Source of the DNA: Meloidogyne chitwoodi
Lineage: Eukaryota > Nematoda > Chromadorea > Rhabditida > Meloidogynidae
Length of the DNA: 64,000 nucleotides
Direction: 5' to 3'
Assembly (NCBI GenBank): GCA_015183035.1
Contig: JACZZP010000016.1
Span: 682,001-746,000, forward strand
Shown piece after piece: positions 1-13,059 of this stretch (position 1 is the first letter of the stretch; every line of letters begins with the position of its first letter). A program made the position numbers and the translations under genes. Below the pieces are notes generated by a model that made no database searches, was not told the DNA's origin, and saw nothing but the letters and a program-made list of their open reading frames with translations.

Positions 1-780
1 ATAATTAATTTAAATGATCAAATCTCGTTGTTAATAAAGCAATTAAATTATTTTATAAATATGTGGTGATATTAATAAAAATTTAAATTTTATACAATTC
101 AAATTTGAGAGAGTTATACAATAAAATTTAAAAAAAAAAATTCACCTATAGAAAATTGTGGAAATTAAAAAAAAAATTTTTTAATTTTTTAAAAGGTATC
201 CTTTCTAACAAATAAAAAGATTTGATGATTAAAATAATCGAATAGAAAAAAATAAAAATATTTTTTTTTAATAATGAGGACATGTCGTTATACCAAATAA
301 AAATAATTTTTTATTTTATTCTACGGAAAAAACCTTTTATTCTCTAATTTAGTAATAACGACAAATTAAAAGGTTATAGGTATTTAACCTTCCTCTATTA
401 AAAAAAAGTATTTTTTAAAATTAATAAATATTTTATAAATTGGCAGAATCCTTTCCAGAAAAAGGGAAGAAATTAAATTGATTTTTAGTCCGTTTTTTTT
501 TTAATTTTATAAAGAAAATTAAAAGGGATATTAATCATAAAAGTTCTTTTTCAAATTGTTTTATTTATTTAATTATCCAAATGCTAATGGAATAATTTGT
601 TTTTTTTTAATTAATTAAAAAGGAAGGAAACAGCCACCACACCTTTACAATATTTATTAATAAAAAATAAATTAAATAATAATAATGAGATATGAAAATG
701 ATACTGTGATTTTAAGAATATAATTTATATATATTTATTTCTTTTTTAAAACTATTACGTATTTTAAATATTTAAATTAA
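1..780. other. AT-rich 3' flank of the phosphatase gene
   Basis: No open frame or recognisable repeat is seen. The stretch is A/T homopolymer-rich and ends at the stop codon of the minus-strand phosphatase gene, so it probably contains that gene's 3' UTR and spacer. Confidence 0.5.
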
Positions 781-2095
781 TTATCCAGCAGCTTCAGCAA
801 GTTCAGCCAAAGGTTCAAGTACTGGAACAAAACGAGCACGATCAGACCCTCCCGATGATGAACGACGACGACGACTTGCTAAAAAACTTTCATCAGCCAT
901 AGGTTTTAATTGATGAACAGAAGAGTCTTCTCCAATATATGTTGGTGAAAGAGGACGTTCAAGTTTATCAGGAATGACAGATTTGAGGTAAACCTAAAGA
1001 AATATATATTTATTTTTTTAATTTTAAAAAATGTTAAAATTAAATAAAATTTTTATTTATTTTTTAAGAATAAGAAGAAATAAAAATTAAAAAAAATACA
1101 ACTAACATCAGGAAGCAATTTGTCAGGCTGTGCTTCATCTCTAACAATACGTACAGAACCAACATTTCCTTTTATTAACTAAAAATAAATATTTTATTTT
1201 TATTTATTTAAAATTAATTAAACCTGTTCATAATGAATTAATTGTCTCCAAAATCCAATATTTGGCCTAACTAAAGGACGTTTTTCACACATTAAATGAT
1301 AAGCAGAACGTAATGATTTAGTGTGATATTTAAGCAAATAAGCAAGACAAATACTTGCTGAACGACTAACTCCTGCTACACAATGAACAAGAACTGCACC
1401 ACCATCTCTAATTATTGCATGCATCTGAAATTGAATTTATTATTTTGGAGAAAGTTTAATTTTAGAAATATTATTAGAGTACTCTTATGCTTTAAAACAA
1501 ACCTACTAAAGGTCGGAATTTTGAAAAAAAAAACTGAGACAAAGAATTTGAAATATCAAATGATCGACCGGGACATAGAAAACTGGAATTCTAATTCCTG
1601 ATTCATCTCGATATTTCCAAAAAAATTGTGAAAAGGGACGAGGACACCTTTTCAGTCTATACCTACCTACTCATTTGAGTCTCAAAAATATCTACCTATT
1701 TTAAAAGTATTTTATCTTTTTTTTTTTAAATTTTCTTTTTTTTCATTAAAAAAAGAAAATCATTTCTTAAAAACCGTAATAATCTCAAAAAACACAATAC
1801 TCTAATTACCATTTTCATTCATTTAATATATTAAAAAATATACCTGATCAACAACCATATCAAAATGTGCAAATAAATCTTCTTCAGGAGTGTCTTCAAC
1901 CCATAACTTCATTCTTGGCACTTGTCCCAAACATTTAAGGTTTGGCACTTCTCTAGTAGCATTAACAACTAATTGAATTCGAAAAGCACAAATATTAGCA
2001 GCAGTAAGCCCATTAACACCACAAATGTATAGACCAGGAATTAACTCTGATAATTGGGCATAATGCTCATTTACACGGAATGATAATGATGGCAT
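781..2095 (-). CDS. Dual-specificity protein phosphatase (atypical DUSP14/18/21-like)
   Basis: Model complement(join(781..993,1107..1178,1224..1424,1844..2095)), 245 aa; every intron is GT-AG and falls between codons. Exon 1 holds the beta-sheet core and the likely general acid Asp68 in VEDTPEED. Exon 2 carries the signature HCVAGVSRS with nucleophile Cys99 and Arg105, followed by the AYLL and RPNIGFWRQL segments typical of atypical DUSPs. Such enzymes dephosphorylate phospho-Tyr and phospho-Ser/Thr, often on MAP kinases, in the cytosol. The last exon is not catalytic: it is Ser/Arg-rich (SRRRRSSSGG) and ends in an acidic/Ala tail, making the protein somewhat longer than the roughly 200-residue vertebrate DUSP14. 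The start is the only Met preceding the conserved domain. No neighbour suggests an operon. Confidence 0.9.
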
Positions 2096-5000
2096 TTTTA
2101 TTTAAATTAAATTAATTTAATTTTTGTTGTTTTTTTATTTAAATTTATTTTTTGAAGAAATAATGGACGGAAAAGTAAAGAAAAAATATTATTCTAATTT
2201 TTTGAAATTTTTTAAATAATGAAAGCACTTTTTTGCTTTTTTGTCTAAAAAAAAGTATTTAAATATTTAAAAACAAAATAAAAAGATTTATTAAAAACGT
2301 AAAAAATATATATTTATTTAAAATTAATTAATTTAAATATTTTTTTGTTTAAAAAAATAATGATTAAAAATTAAAGTAAAATAAATATAAATTATTTAGC
2401 TAGACAAATAGATAAAGGAGAATAAGTAATTTAACTGTGACTAACTAGACAATAAAAAAATTAAATAATTATTATTTAAATAGGCAAAGAAAATTAAATA
2501 AAATAATTTTTTAATCGAAAAAATTTTTTTTAAAAAAAATTAAAATTATAATCTTTTAAGTATTATTTACGTATTTTAAATAAAATAATTAAAAATAAAA
2601 TAAGCATAATTTTAGCAAAATAATTTCCCTATGAGAGAAAATATTCTAAAAAATATTTTTTGAAGGGGAAAGAGTTAGAAAATGAACATTTTTTATATTT
2701 TTTATGTTTAATTGAAAAATAAATAATTTTTTGATAAACTTTTAAATATTTATATCCGTTTATTTAATTTATTTATTATTTTAAAAATAAAAATCTAAAT
2801 ATAGAAATAACTGTTCAAATAAATTATTTTTAAAGGTAAAAGATTAAAATAAAAAATAAATAAATATATATTTTATTTAAATAAAAATACACGTGAATAT
2901 TGAGTGTTCTATGGAAGATAAAAAAATTTTAAATTCCAAATATATAAATCTAATGATGAGTAATTAATTTTAAAAAAAATTAATTTTATACAAACAGAAA
3001 AAAAAGGAAAAAATTAAAAAAAAATTAAAAAGTTTTATAATGCCTTTTTCTTATTATAAAATAAATATATTATTATTTTTTTATTTTTTTCCAAATAAAA
3101 AACAATAAAAAATTTATTTGAAAGGGTCTTTTAAAAAATAAATTAAAAAAAAAATATTAAATAATAATTTAAAATTAATTTAATAATAAATATTTAAAAT
3201 AAATATTTATTTTAAACATTAATTAACAAAATTATCATTTAATAAATTTAATTAATATAATTTATAAAATAATTATTTTATTATTAAAAACCCTCATCTA
3301 CATATTAACATTTTTTACAAATTTTTTTTAAATTTTTTAGGGAAGTTTCCACACATTTTCGATCATTTTCTAGTATATTAAAAAAGACCATTTATTCTTA
3401 ATTTTATGATAAAAAAGATAAAGAAAGAAAACTGAATAAATTGACTGACTAGTAAAAGAATAATTAAATAGACTAATGATTAAAATAATAAAAATATTTA
3501 AAAAATTAAAAAATAATAAAAAATCGATAAAATATTAACCTGATAAATTATTAAAATGCCCGAAAATTTTATTTGGACCAAATAAATAAATTAAATAAAT
3601 TATCGCATTTTAAAATAAAGATAAGAGGCAAAAAAAAAATTTTATAAAATGTGCTTATAATATTTTTTTTAAAAAAGTGTCATTTTTATGATTAGGGAAG
3701 GAAAGAAAAATTTTTTTTTAGTGAAAAATATTTATTTAATCCTCTTTAATCGGAAAGGTCTAAAATATTTAGAAAAATAAAGTTGTGTTAATTTTAGTTT
3801 AATATAATATGAGGTTTTTCCCTAAAAATATTTTTTTATTGATGATATTAAACAATAAAAAATAAATAAAATATTAAATAGGGTTTTTTAGGAAAAAATA
3901 AAACTAATAAAAAATATTTGGTAAAAAATAACAACTGACAGATTTAAAAAAATTAAAATTATTTTTTTAAGTTTCTATTAATAAAAATTAGAACATTGAG
4001 TTATTCTTTGTTTCTTTTAATTTATTAAAAATACCTAATTATTAAAAATAAATATTAAATAATAAATATTAAATAATTTATTTTTTATTTAATATTTTAT
4101 TAGTAAAATAAAAATAAAAAAAAAAGAATAAAATTAAAAAATTTATTTAATTAAATTAATTTTTTATTTAATTTTGTTAAGTTTTAATATTTTTTGAAGC
4201 AAAAAATTTAAAATTGAAGAAAAAAATTATTTTCAGTTTTTAAAATAAATTTTGAAAATCTTTTCTTTAAAGGACGATTATTATATAAAAAAAATAAAAT
4301 ATTACTTTTTTTTTGCGGAAAATGTTTACTGTAAAAAATGGTCAAAAACCCTTTTTTTCTTTTCTTTACTAATTTATTAAATTATAAAAGTAAATAAAGG
4401 TAATTATTAGACAAGAAAAAGAAGTTTTGACAATTTATGGATTATTAGAAATAAAAACTTTTTGTCCGCAAAAGTGTGAAGGAAAAATAAAAATATAAAT
4501 AATACATATCTTCTTAGTTAATCATCTCAAATAAAATTATTTAAAAAAATTAAAATAAAAAAAAATATTTATTCGGACTGGAAAAGCCCTCAATCAATTT
4601 ATATATATCAGTGACAAACGTATTATAAGAACAAAGTCCGTAAAACATTAAAAGAACAAAAAATTAAAAATGATAAATTTAAGATTTTATTTAATTTTAA
4701 TAGAAAATTAAAGAAAAAAAATAAAATAAATTTAAAAAAATATATACTGAAAATTATCTAGTTTAAAAATTACTTGGTTAAAAATTACGCTATAATTTAA
4801 TTAAATTAAAATGTTAGAAAATTGTATTAAAATAATAAAAAATAAAATTTTGTTCTTAATTGTTAAGAAAATTTTTAATTTTTAAGAAAAAAATTTTTCT
4901 TTTAATTTTTTATAAGTTTTACAAATAAAAATAAAATTAATTAAATATTTTAATTAATTTAATAATAATATATTAAATTATTTTAAATATTTATTTTTAA

Positions 5001-5525
5001 TTTAATATTTATTTATTTTTAAAAGAATTTATTTAAAAATAAAAAACATTATTATAAAAAAACAAAAAGCTCTTAACAATTATTTACTATTTATATACAA
5101 AATTTTTTTTATTATTTAAAAAAATAATAGGCCAAACAACAACCATATGACCAAAAATAAATAAATAAATATATTTATATATACAGCGTGTACATATTTT
5201 CTAAGAAAGGAAGAAAATGAGGCAAAGAATTAAATAAAATAAAACAAAACGTGATTTGAGCAAAATAAATATTTTTGAATAAAAAAAGAAAGAAAATGAT
5301 CACATTTTAAAAGAAAAATTGATTATAAAATTTAAAAAATAATTTGGGATACTCACAAAAATGTTAATTGAAAATAATTATTTAAATTTATTATATAATT
5401 GAAAATATTAAAAAAATTAAATTAAATTAATTTATAGAAAATATCCAAATTATTTTAAATTATTTAAAATTATTCCTTTTACACAAAGTGTCTCTAATAA
5501 AATGGAAATAAACTAAAAAAATATT

Positions 5526-5646
5526 GGTTTTCTTCTTTCTTCTTTTTGCGCACAAGTCCGCAATATATGCAAAACTGCTTTTAAAAAATTTAAACTTTGC
5601 GGATAAAAAGTTGCGGACTCTTGGTTGTATAAAAGAAGAAAAAACC
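5526..5646. mobile_element. Small MITE-like inverted repeat
   Basis: A 121-bp segment is bounded by imperfect inverted arms of about 36 nt. The left arm runs GGTTTTCTTC... to AAGTCCGCAA and the right arm mirrors it from TTGCGGACTC to GAAAAAACC. The AAGTCCGCAA core recurs in other elements of this window. No coding capacity and no clear target duplication. Confidence 0.55.
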
Positions 5647-7263
5647 AAAATTTATTTAACAATTAATTAAAAAATAAAAATTAAATATTTTTTAATTAAA
5701 TAAAAAATGTTTTTTATTAATAATTAATAAAAAAATTGGAAAAAATTATTTGGAAAAAGAGTAAAAAATAATTAGATATGGAGGTATATATTTTAATTTA
5801 TTTAAATTATAAAAACGATTATATATTTTTGGACAGGAAAATTGTATAATAGAAATATATTTTTTAATAAATATATAAATAGAAATACATATATTTAAGA
5901 GAAAATCAATTAAAAAAAAAAGAAAATGTTTTACAAAGCAGCTGACTGAGGACATTCTTCGTAAACCTCCGTGTAAACCTTTAACTCACACAATTACTTT
6001 GTAACACTCAAAATGTATTTTACGATATAGAGAATAATTAAAAATGTAAATTATTAAATATATATTAATAATTTATATTAAAAAAATTTTTTTATTAATT
6101 AAAACAACCAAAAAGGCAAAAAAAGCTATTACATACATAAGTGTATATTTACATATCAGGGCTGGGCGAAATTGGAAAATAAAACCTAAAAACCTAAATA
6201 AAAAATAAAAATGGTCTAAAAACCCGAAAGTTCCGAAATCCAAAACTTGTCTACCTCTGATGTATATATACTATATTTTGAGGGGATTTTTAAGGATAAA
6301 TGATAAACTTATAATAACTCTTTTTGCCTTAATTTAATATTTAATAAGGATTTAAATCAGGAATGGTTGCAATACATAGTGGATTAAATAAATAAAAAAT
6401 AAATTTAAATATCTGAATAAATAATTTTTACCGAAGATATATTTATTTATATAATTAAAGTGTTAATAATAATAAAATTAAAAAATAAAATAATATTTTA
6501 ATTTTATAAAAAATGTTTAATAAAAGAAAAAATGAAAAACTCAAGTAAAAAATTACAAATTAAATAGTAAAAAGAGAGTAAAAAAAGGTGATTGAGTGGA
6601 ATTAGCGGACTTTGGTTCTAAATAAGCCAGATAAATTATTTTTTAGACAAAAAGTGCAACAAAGCAATTTTTTATTATTATTTAATCATTTGTTAAATAA
6701 AAAAGAAAACTTTGTACCCAGAAAAATTAATATAAATAAATAAAATTGTTTAAAAATTAAGCCAAAGTGTGCTAACGGAAGTAAAAATGGAAGGGTTGAT
6801 TTTTACCCATAGATAATAGCAAAAAAAGATTTAAAATGTTTAAAAAATTAAAATTTGTTACACGGTTGCTGCTCTTTAATAGATTAAATATATTATTATA
6901 AATTAATAAAATATTAAATTTAAAATTTAAAAATGAGTGAAATTGTTATTTAATTTATTCAATAATTAAGTTATTGAGTTTTTACCTATATTTTAAAATT
7001 TATTTTTTAAATTTTATTTTTAATATTATTTAGAAGCATTATATTTTAAATACATAAATTGTTTATTTTATTCCAATAAATATATTTAATAAAATTTTAA
7101 AATAAATAAATAAATATGTAATAGTTATAAAATAAATAAATAAATATATTTATATTCTCTCTATCCACATGAAAAGCATATAAAAATAAAAATAAAATCA
7201 ACACAGCTTTTTGTTTGATGAATAAGAGAATAAAATAAAAAGAGAATAAATAGGCAGAATTTT

Positions 7264-7275
7264 ATTCACGTGAAT
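7264..7275. promoter_or_regulatory. ATTCACGTGAAT palindrome, copy 1
   Basis: Perfect 12-nt palindrome centred on a CACGTG E-box, the core bound by bHLH and bHLH-Zip factors. It is one of four identical copies within 3 kb. A regulatory role is inference. Confidence 0.4.
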
Positions 7276-8271
7276 TTCACTTAAAAGCTGACAAATAAAA
7301 TGGATATTTAATGGGAAAAGAATTGAAGCAAAAAATGATTAACGATGTCAAAAAACTAAAAAAATATAAAAATAAATATAACACTCTATATTTATGAGGA
7401 AACGAATTTTATAAAATAAAAAGCAGTGTAAAAAATGGTTGTTAAGGAAATAAAAAAAAGAGATTGTCAAGTATGAGGAAATTTAAGCTTTTTTTTTAAT
7501 TTTTTTGAATGAAAAAAAGTTTTATTTTACGTGAAAATTAAATATTAAAAAATTAAAATATTTTTTTAACAAATATCTAAATTATACCCAAAGATATTAA
7601 TTACCAAGGCAAAAGCTCCCACAGATTTCTGTAGCACAGAGATAATGAAAAGTCGGTTAATTAAATGTAGGTATTCTTATTAAAATAAGTATTTAAAAAC
7701 AAATAAATCATTGGTAATGTATTAATTAAAGTTATTCTGACATATAAAAGGGAACAGAATTTAATGAAATAAAGCCACCCTGGGACTCTTTTTTCAATCA
7801 TCTTCCAAATTGGCTTTATTTTAAGGAGAGGCTTTAATTTAGAAAGGGGATTTATTGGAGGAAATATAGTATTTGTTATCCTTCTAAAAATATTAAAATA
7901 ATACAATTAAAATTTTCTTCAAAACCTCTAAAGATTCAAATAAATGTTAAAAAGAACGCCATAAAAATGTGCTTCAAATATTATTGATTCTTAGTTTATA
8001 AAGAAAAGAGAAAAAAAGCAAAAAGAATTAAAAAGAGAGAGAATAAAAAGAAAAAAAGAGTAAAAACCTTTAGCAGCAGTCACTAATAAGTAGAAATAAA
8101 TAAATAGACAGAGAGGGACAGACATACTGTCTGGTACTAAAAAATATTTTTATAAAAAAAACTTTTTTTCTTTTCTTTTATTATATTTCTTATTTTTTTA
8201 TCTCTTCCTTTAAAAGTACAAAAAAGACGAAAATATTTTTAAAAAAAAAGAAAAGCTGTTTTACATAAGAA

Positions 8272-8283
8272 ATTCACGTGAAT
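8272..8283. promoter_or_regulatory. ATTCACGTGAAT palindrome, copy 2
   Basis: Same perfect 12-nt palindrome as at 7264-7275, in non-coding AT-rich sequence. Confidence 0.4.
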
Positions 8284-9729
8284 TTTGTTATTGGTTATAA
8301 AAACGCGGGGACAAAAATACTAAAAATATTGAACCTTGAGAAAAAGTAATTTTTTCTTCTCTTTTTTTCTTTTCTGCTTCTTTTAATATAAGTGCAGATT
8401 TTTAAAATGTAAAGTAAAATTAAAAAAAAAATTTTTAGAAAATATAGGTAATTGGGAGTTAGCGGAAAGTTTTTGATGTAAACAAACAGTGGAATTAATG
8501 TGTTTATAAATAAAATTAATTAAATATATTTTTAAATAATAAATAAAATAAAAAAGTTTTAAATAAAAGCTCTGATGAATTTTTATTAATAAAATTAAAA
8601 AAAAAATTAAAATTAATTATTAGAATAATTAATTAATTTAGCTGATATTCAGAGTATAATTAAATTAGTACTACTCATCTGTTAGATTTTTAAGAATTAT
8701 TTTAAGTATTATTTTAAGTATTATTTCTAATTCTGTATATTTGTTGGTATCATTATAATATCCTTTGATATAATTAGAAATTTGTATATATTTTTTTAAA
8801 ATAAAAGAATAATTTTAAAAATAATTTTTGATTAAAAAAGTAATCGGAAAATATCGAAATAAATTAATAAGTCAAATAAATATGAAAAAATTTATTTATT
8901 TTATTTATTTTATTACTTTATATCCTCTTTAAAAAAATAAAAAACGGAAATAAAAAATAGAGAAACAAAGCACAGAGTAAATTAATTATTTTGACGGAAG
9001 TTAAAAAATGAAGAAATAAGGGGAGATACCACACAAATTAATTAACAAAACTTTATTTAAAAAAATAATTAATAATTTTTATTTTTGTCTAAAAGACTGG
9101 CGGATGTGATATTTAAGAAAATTTATTGAAATTTCTTTTCCAATCACTAAAATAAATTTATTTTTATTTTATTAAATCTTCACTAAGATTTAATAAAAAC
9201 AAACAGACTTATTAAATAATCCTTTCGTTTTTAAATTTAAATTAACCAAACTTTTATTCCAATAAATTCTAAATTTTATATTAAATTAATTTAATTTAAT
9301 AAATAAATATTAAATAATATATTATTTAAATAAAAACGTGAAAATAAAAAATAAAAATAATTAAAAAATATAATACTAAATAGATAAGAATATTGAAAGG
9401 AATACAATAAATATTATTAAAAATAAATAAATTAAAGAAAATTATATTTTTTTAAATTATTATAATTTTTTAAAATATTAATATTATTTTAATAAATATT
9501 TAATTTTTAAAATAAAAAATAATAAAAAATATTCACTAATTACTAATTAAATTGCACTTATCCCCCTTTATAGCTTCCTTTTCATATATTTTTATAAATA
9601 TTTATGAAATTCGCCTGCAAAACTCAAAAAAAAATTATATGAGAAAATAGGTAAATGAGCATGAATGAATAAAATAAATAAATATATATACTGAAAAAAT
9701 TTAATTTTTTTCATGTGAAAACATGAAAA

Positions 9730-9741
9730 ATTCACGTGAAT
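9730..9741. promoter_or_regulatory. ATTCACGTGAAT palindrome, copy 3
   Basis: Same palindrome. It is preceded by a CATGTGAAAACATG stretch, which gives a second, weaker dyad next to it. Confidence 0.4.
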
Positions 9742-10286
9742 TAAATTAAAAAAATATTTATTTAAAAATTACTAATTGCTAAATATTTTTAAAATTTTAA
9801 AGTGTTTTAGCAAAATTTTATGAAATAAAATAATGTACTTTTTTAAAAAATTTAATTAATTATTAATAATATAATAATTGTTTTGCAATTTAATTATTAA
9901 TTAATTATATTTATTTATTTTTAAAATTAAAGTTAAACAGAATTTTTGAAAAAAATCTTTTAAATAAAATATTTAATTAAATAAAAATATATTTTTAAAA
10001 TAAAAACACTTAAATATAAATAATTTATTTAATACAAATATATACAAAAATATTTAAAATATATAAAGTTTATTGACTACAAAGAACGTTAAAATATCTT
10101 CTTAACCAAATAATATTTAATTATTAAATTATTATATTTAAAATATTTTTAATTAATATTTATATTTTAAATTTTCTTAAAATATTAATAAAAGCTCCAT
10201 TTTAAATATAATTAGTAATTTTAAATTTTCTTAAAATATTATTACAAAATAGAAAAAACAAATAATTGCTTAGCCTTTATTTATTT

Positions 10287-10298
10287 ATTCACGTGAAT
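10287..10298. promoter_or_regulatory. ATTCACGTGAAT palindrome, copy 4
   Basis: Fourth identical copy. Half-matching CACGTG sites also occur at 2890-2895 (CACGTGAAT half) and 13911-13916. Confidence 0.4.
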
Positions 10299-12182
10299 TT
10301 CTTTTTTTAAAAAATATTTTTCTTTTTTAAAAAATATTTATGAGAAAATAAAAGAAAATATTTACAAAAAAAAAATAAATGTTTAATTTAAAAAAAAAGA
10401 AATGAATAATATTGTGAAGCATTTTTCTGTGTTTCTATTTTTGTTATTTTCTAATGTAAAATTTATTTACGACAGGAAAAAATAATAAATAATATTTTTG
10501 TCAATAATAAATAAACAAGTTTACAAAAAATATAAAATTTGACGTTATTTTTAATTTTTTTAATTTTTAAATATATGAAGAATTTAGAATTTTTCTTCAA
10601 AAATAAAAATAATTTTTTAATAAGTAATTTATAAATTAAAAAGAAAAATAAAATTTAAATTAAATATTTTAAATTAAATATTTATAAAATATTAAAGCTT
10701 ATTTAAAAACCTAGAAATAAGCAAAAATTAATCAAAACTCTTTTAAAGGTGACCTAAAATATTTTTTGTTTTAATAATAAATTTCAGATTTGTCAAATCT
10801 TGATTACTAATTTGTCAATTAAATTTTGGATTTATTTTGTGTTTTATTTTTAAATTGGCTTAAAGGCTTTGTTAAATGTTGCTTTTATAAATATCGATGG
10901 AAAAAATATTTTTCTTTTTTTTTATTTAATTAATTAAAATATTTAATTTAAACAATAAATTAGATAAATATTTTAATAAAAAGATTATTATTTTTAATTT
11001 TGATTTTTTTAATTTTATTATCATTAAAAATTATTTTTATTTTTTTATTGCAATTTTTAACGTTCAAAAATTACTTAATTACTTTGTTGATTTTTTATAT
11101 TTTTTGTTTTTTAAATAATAATATTTTTATTGTTTTTTTAATTAAAATTATCAGTTTTATTAAATTTATTTCAAAATTTTTGGTCTTCAAAAATATTTTT
11201 TTGATCTTTAATGGTCTGATGACACTGAACAGGAAGAATTATTTATTGCTAAAAAATAGTTAAGTATTAAAGTCCTTTTTTTGCAAAATTTAAAAATTAA
11301 CGACAATATCAGTTTTTTATTGAGAAATTTTATTATTATAAATTCTTTCCAAATTAATGATGTTATTTATAAGAAACTGAAATAAAAATTTTAAATTATT
11401 CGAAATAAAGAGAAATAATCAAAATAAATTATTAAAGCTGTTTAATCTCTTTATAATTTTTAATTTGAAAATTTTAGTTTTAAAAAAATAAAATCAATAA
11501 ATTAAATATTTTAAGTTAAATTCTTCAATATATTTATAATTATAGATGATCAAATAAAAATAAAGTATTTTAAGGATTTTAATGCTGTTTAAACAAAAAA
11601 TTTATATTTTAAAATTCCATTAAAAAAGTGTTTAAAATACCAATTTAAATTAAACAAAACTTATTTTAATTTAAATCATTTGATTTTCTAAACATTTTTA
11701 AAAAATTATAAAATAATTTTATAATTAAAGTTTTTAAATTTAAAATATAAATTATATTATTTTAATTATTTTTTAGTATTATTTATTGACGGAGAGAATT
11801 AAAAAAATAAAATAAGGATTCTGAAAGAGAAATTACCGATAATTAAAAATACCCTTTTTAAAAAATTAAAATTTAATAATTTTTTATTTATTAAATAATA
11901 CTTATGAAGGCTGATTAAGTTTTATTTATAAAACTTTGTTAAAATAAACTTAAAAGAAAAACAATCATTTTGACTTTATTTGAGTTAAATATATTTAAAT
12001 ATTTTTTTATTACATAAAAAAATATAAAAATAATAAATAAAATTACATATTTAGCTTAAAATTTGAAACGTGTAATTCATAAAAAATAAAATTTATTTTT
12101 TTTTTTAAATCGCAAAGATTTCTTTCGTTTTTTGTAATAAAATAAATAAAAATTAATATTTTTTTATAATAAAATATTTAAA

Positions 12183-13023
12183 ATGGCTACAATTAAATTT
12201 ACTTTTATTATTTTAAATTTATTTATTTTTCCATTTGCTATACTTATTAATTGCAAAAGTGGAGATAATCAAATAAACAACGCGAAAAGTCAAGCATTGA
12301 ATTTACAAGCAAAAGCAAGGCTTTCTTCTTGTCATCACGGAGTTGGAGTTTTATTATGGAAAGGATATAATGAATTAAATAATTTAGGAGGGAATACTAC
12401 TGAATTGGGTTATGTAAAGGTAAATATATTTATTATTTAAAAAATAATTTAAATTTTTTTGTCCAAAATATTTAAGAAAAAAATGAATTAAATAATTCGT
12501 TAAATTTAAAATTAATTTAAACCAAAATATTAAAGAGGCTAGTTGAGTTAAATATTTAAAATTATATTTCAAAAGCCACCTTAAATAGTGAACTAAGAAT
12601 TTAAATTTTTTAATTTATAAAACTTCTATTAATTTAAAGAAACCAAATATAATCATTTTATCAATAATTTAGTTAATAAATAATAAATTTTAAAAATTAT
12701 TATTATATTTTACAGGCAGATGCTTTAAAAACAATTTCCGCAACACTCAATGAGAGCATTGTTCTTCTAAAAGATTCATATAAAAAAAATACCCAACCAT
12801 CCACAAAATTAATTGTTGACTGCATAAGCCTTTATGTTGAAACTTATAAAGAAGTTATTTTTTTAATTAAAAAAAAAGTTAAAAAATTTCCCTAAAATAT
12901 ACTATTTAGGTTCAATCCAACATTAGTAGTGTTATTGTGCCTAAAAATGATAATCAAATAACCTCATCAATTGGAACAATTATGCGTGAACTTTCACAAT
13001 TAATTGCACAATTAAATGCTTAA
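12183..13023 (+). CDS. Small secreted protein, unknown function
   Basis: Model join(12183..12419,12716..12853,12910..13023), 162 aa, all introns between codons. The N-terminus is a strong signal peptide (hydrophobic core ILNLFIFPFAILIN) with likely cleavage near residue 24. The mature part is helical and polar, with two cysteines (one in SSCHHGVG, one in LIVDC) that could form a single disulfide, and several Asn-X-Ser/Thr sequons. I do not recognise a family; the size and secretion signal fit the many pioneer secretory proteins of parasitic nematodes. The second donor is a weak GTTATT, so the 56-nt intron 2 is the least certain part of the model. Confidence 0.65.
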
Positions 13024-13059
13024 AAAGAAGAAAAAAGAAATATTAAAAATAAATAAATA

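Larger units (their letters stand above)
2096..12182. other. Ten-kilobase stretch with no convincing gene
   Basis: Open frames here (for example 5746-5955 minus, 7661-7906 minus, 11000-11263 plus) are Phe/Ile/Leu/Asn-rich translations of A/T runs, without splice continuity or family resemblance. The stretch contains a small inverted-repeat element at 5526-5646, a single hAT-like terminus near 6162 (CAGGGCTGGGCG) and a set of CACGTG palindromes, listed separately. Confidence 0.6.

Noticed and set aside
7661..7906. 81-codon minus-strand frame with Pro and Arg residues
   Set aside because: Slightly less biased than its neighbours but no extension, motif or splice-consistent partner.
11000..11263. 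87-codon hydrophobic open frame
   Set aside because: Phe/Ile/Leu/Asn composition follows from T/A runs; no supporting exons.
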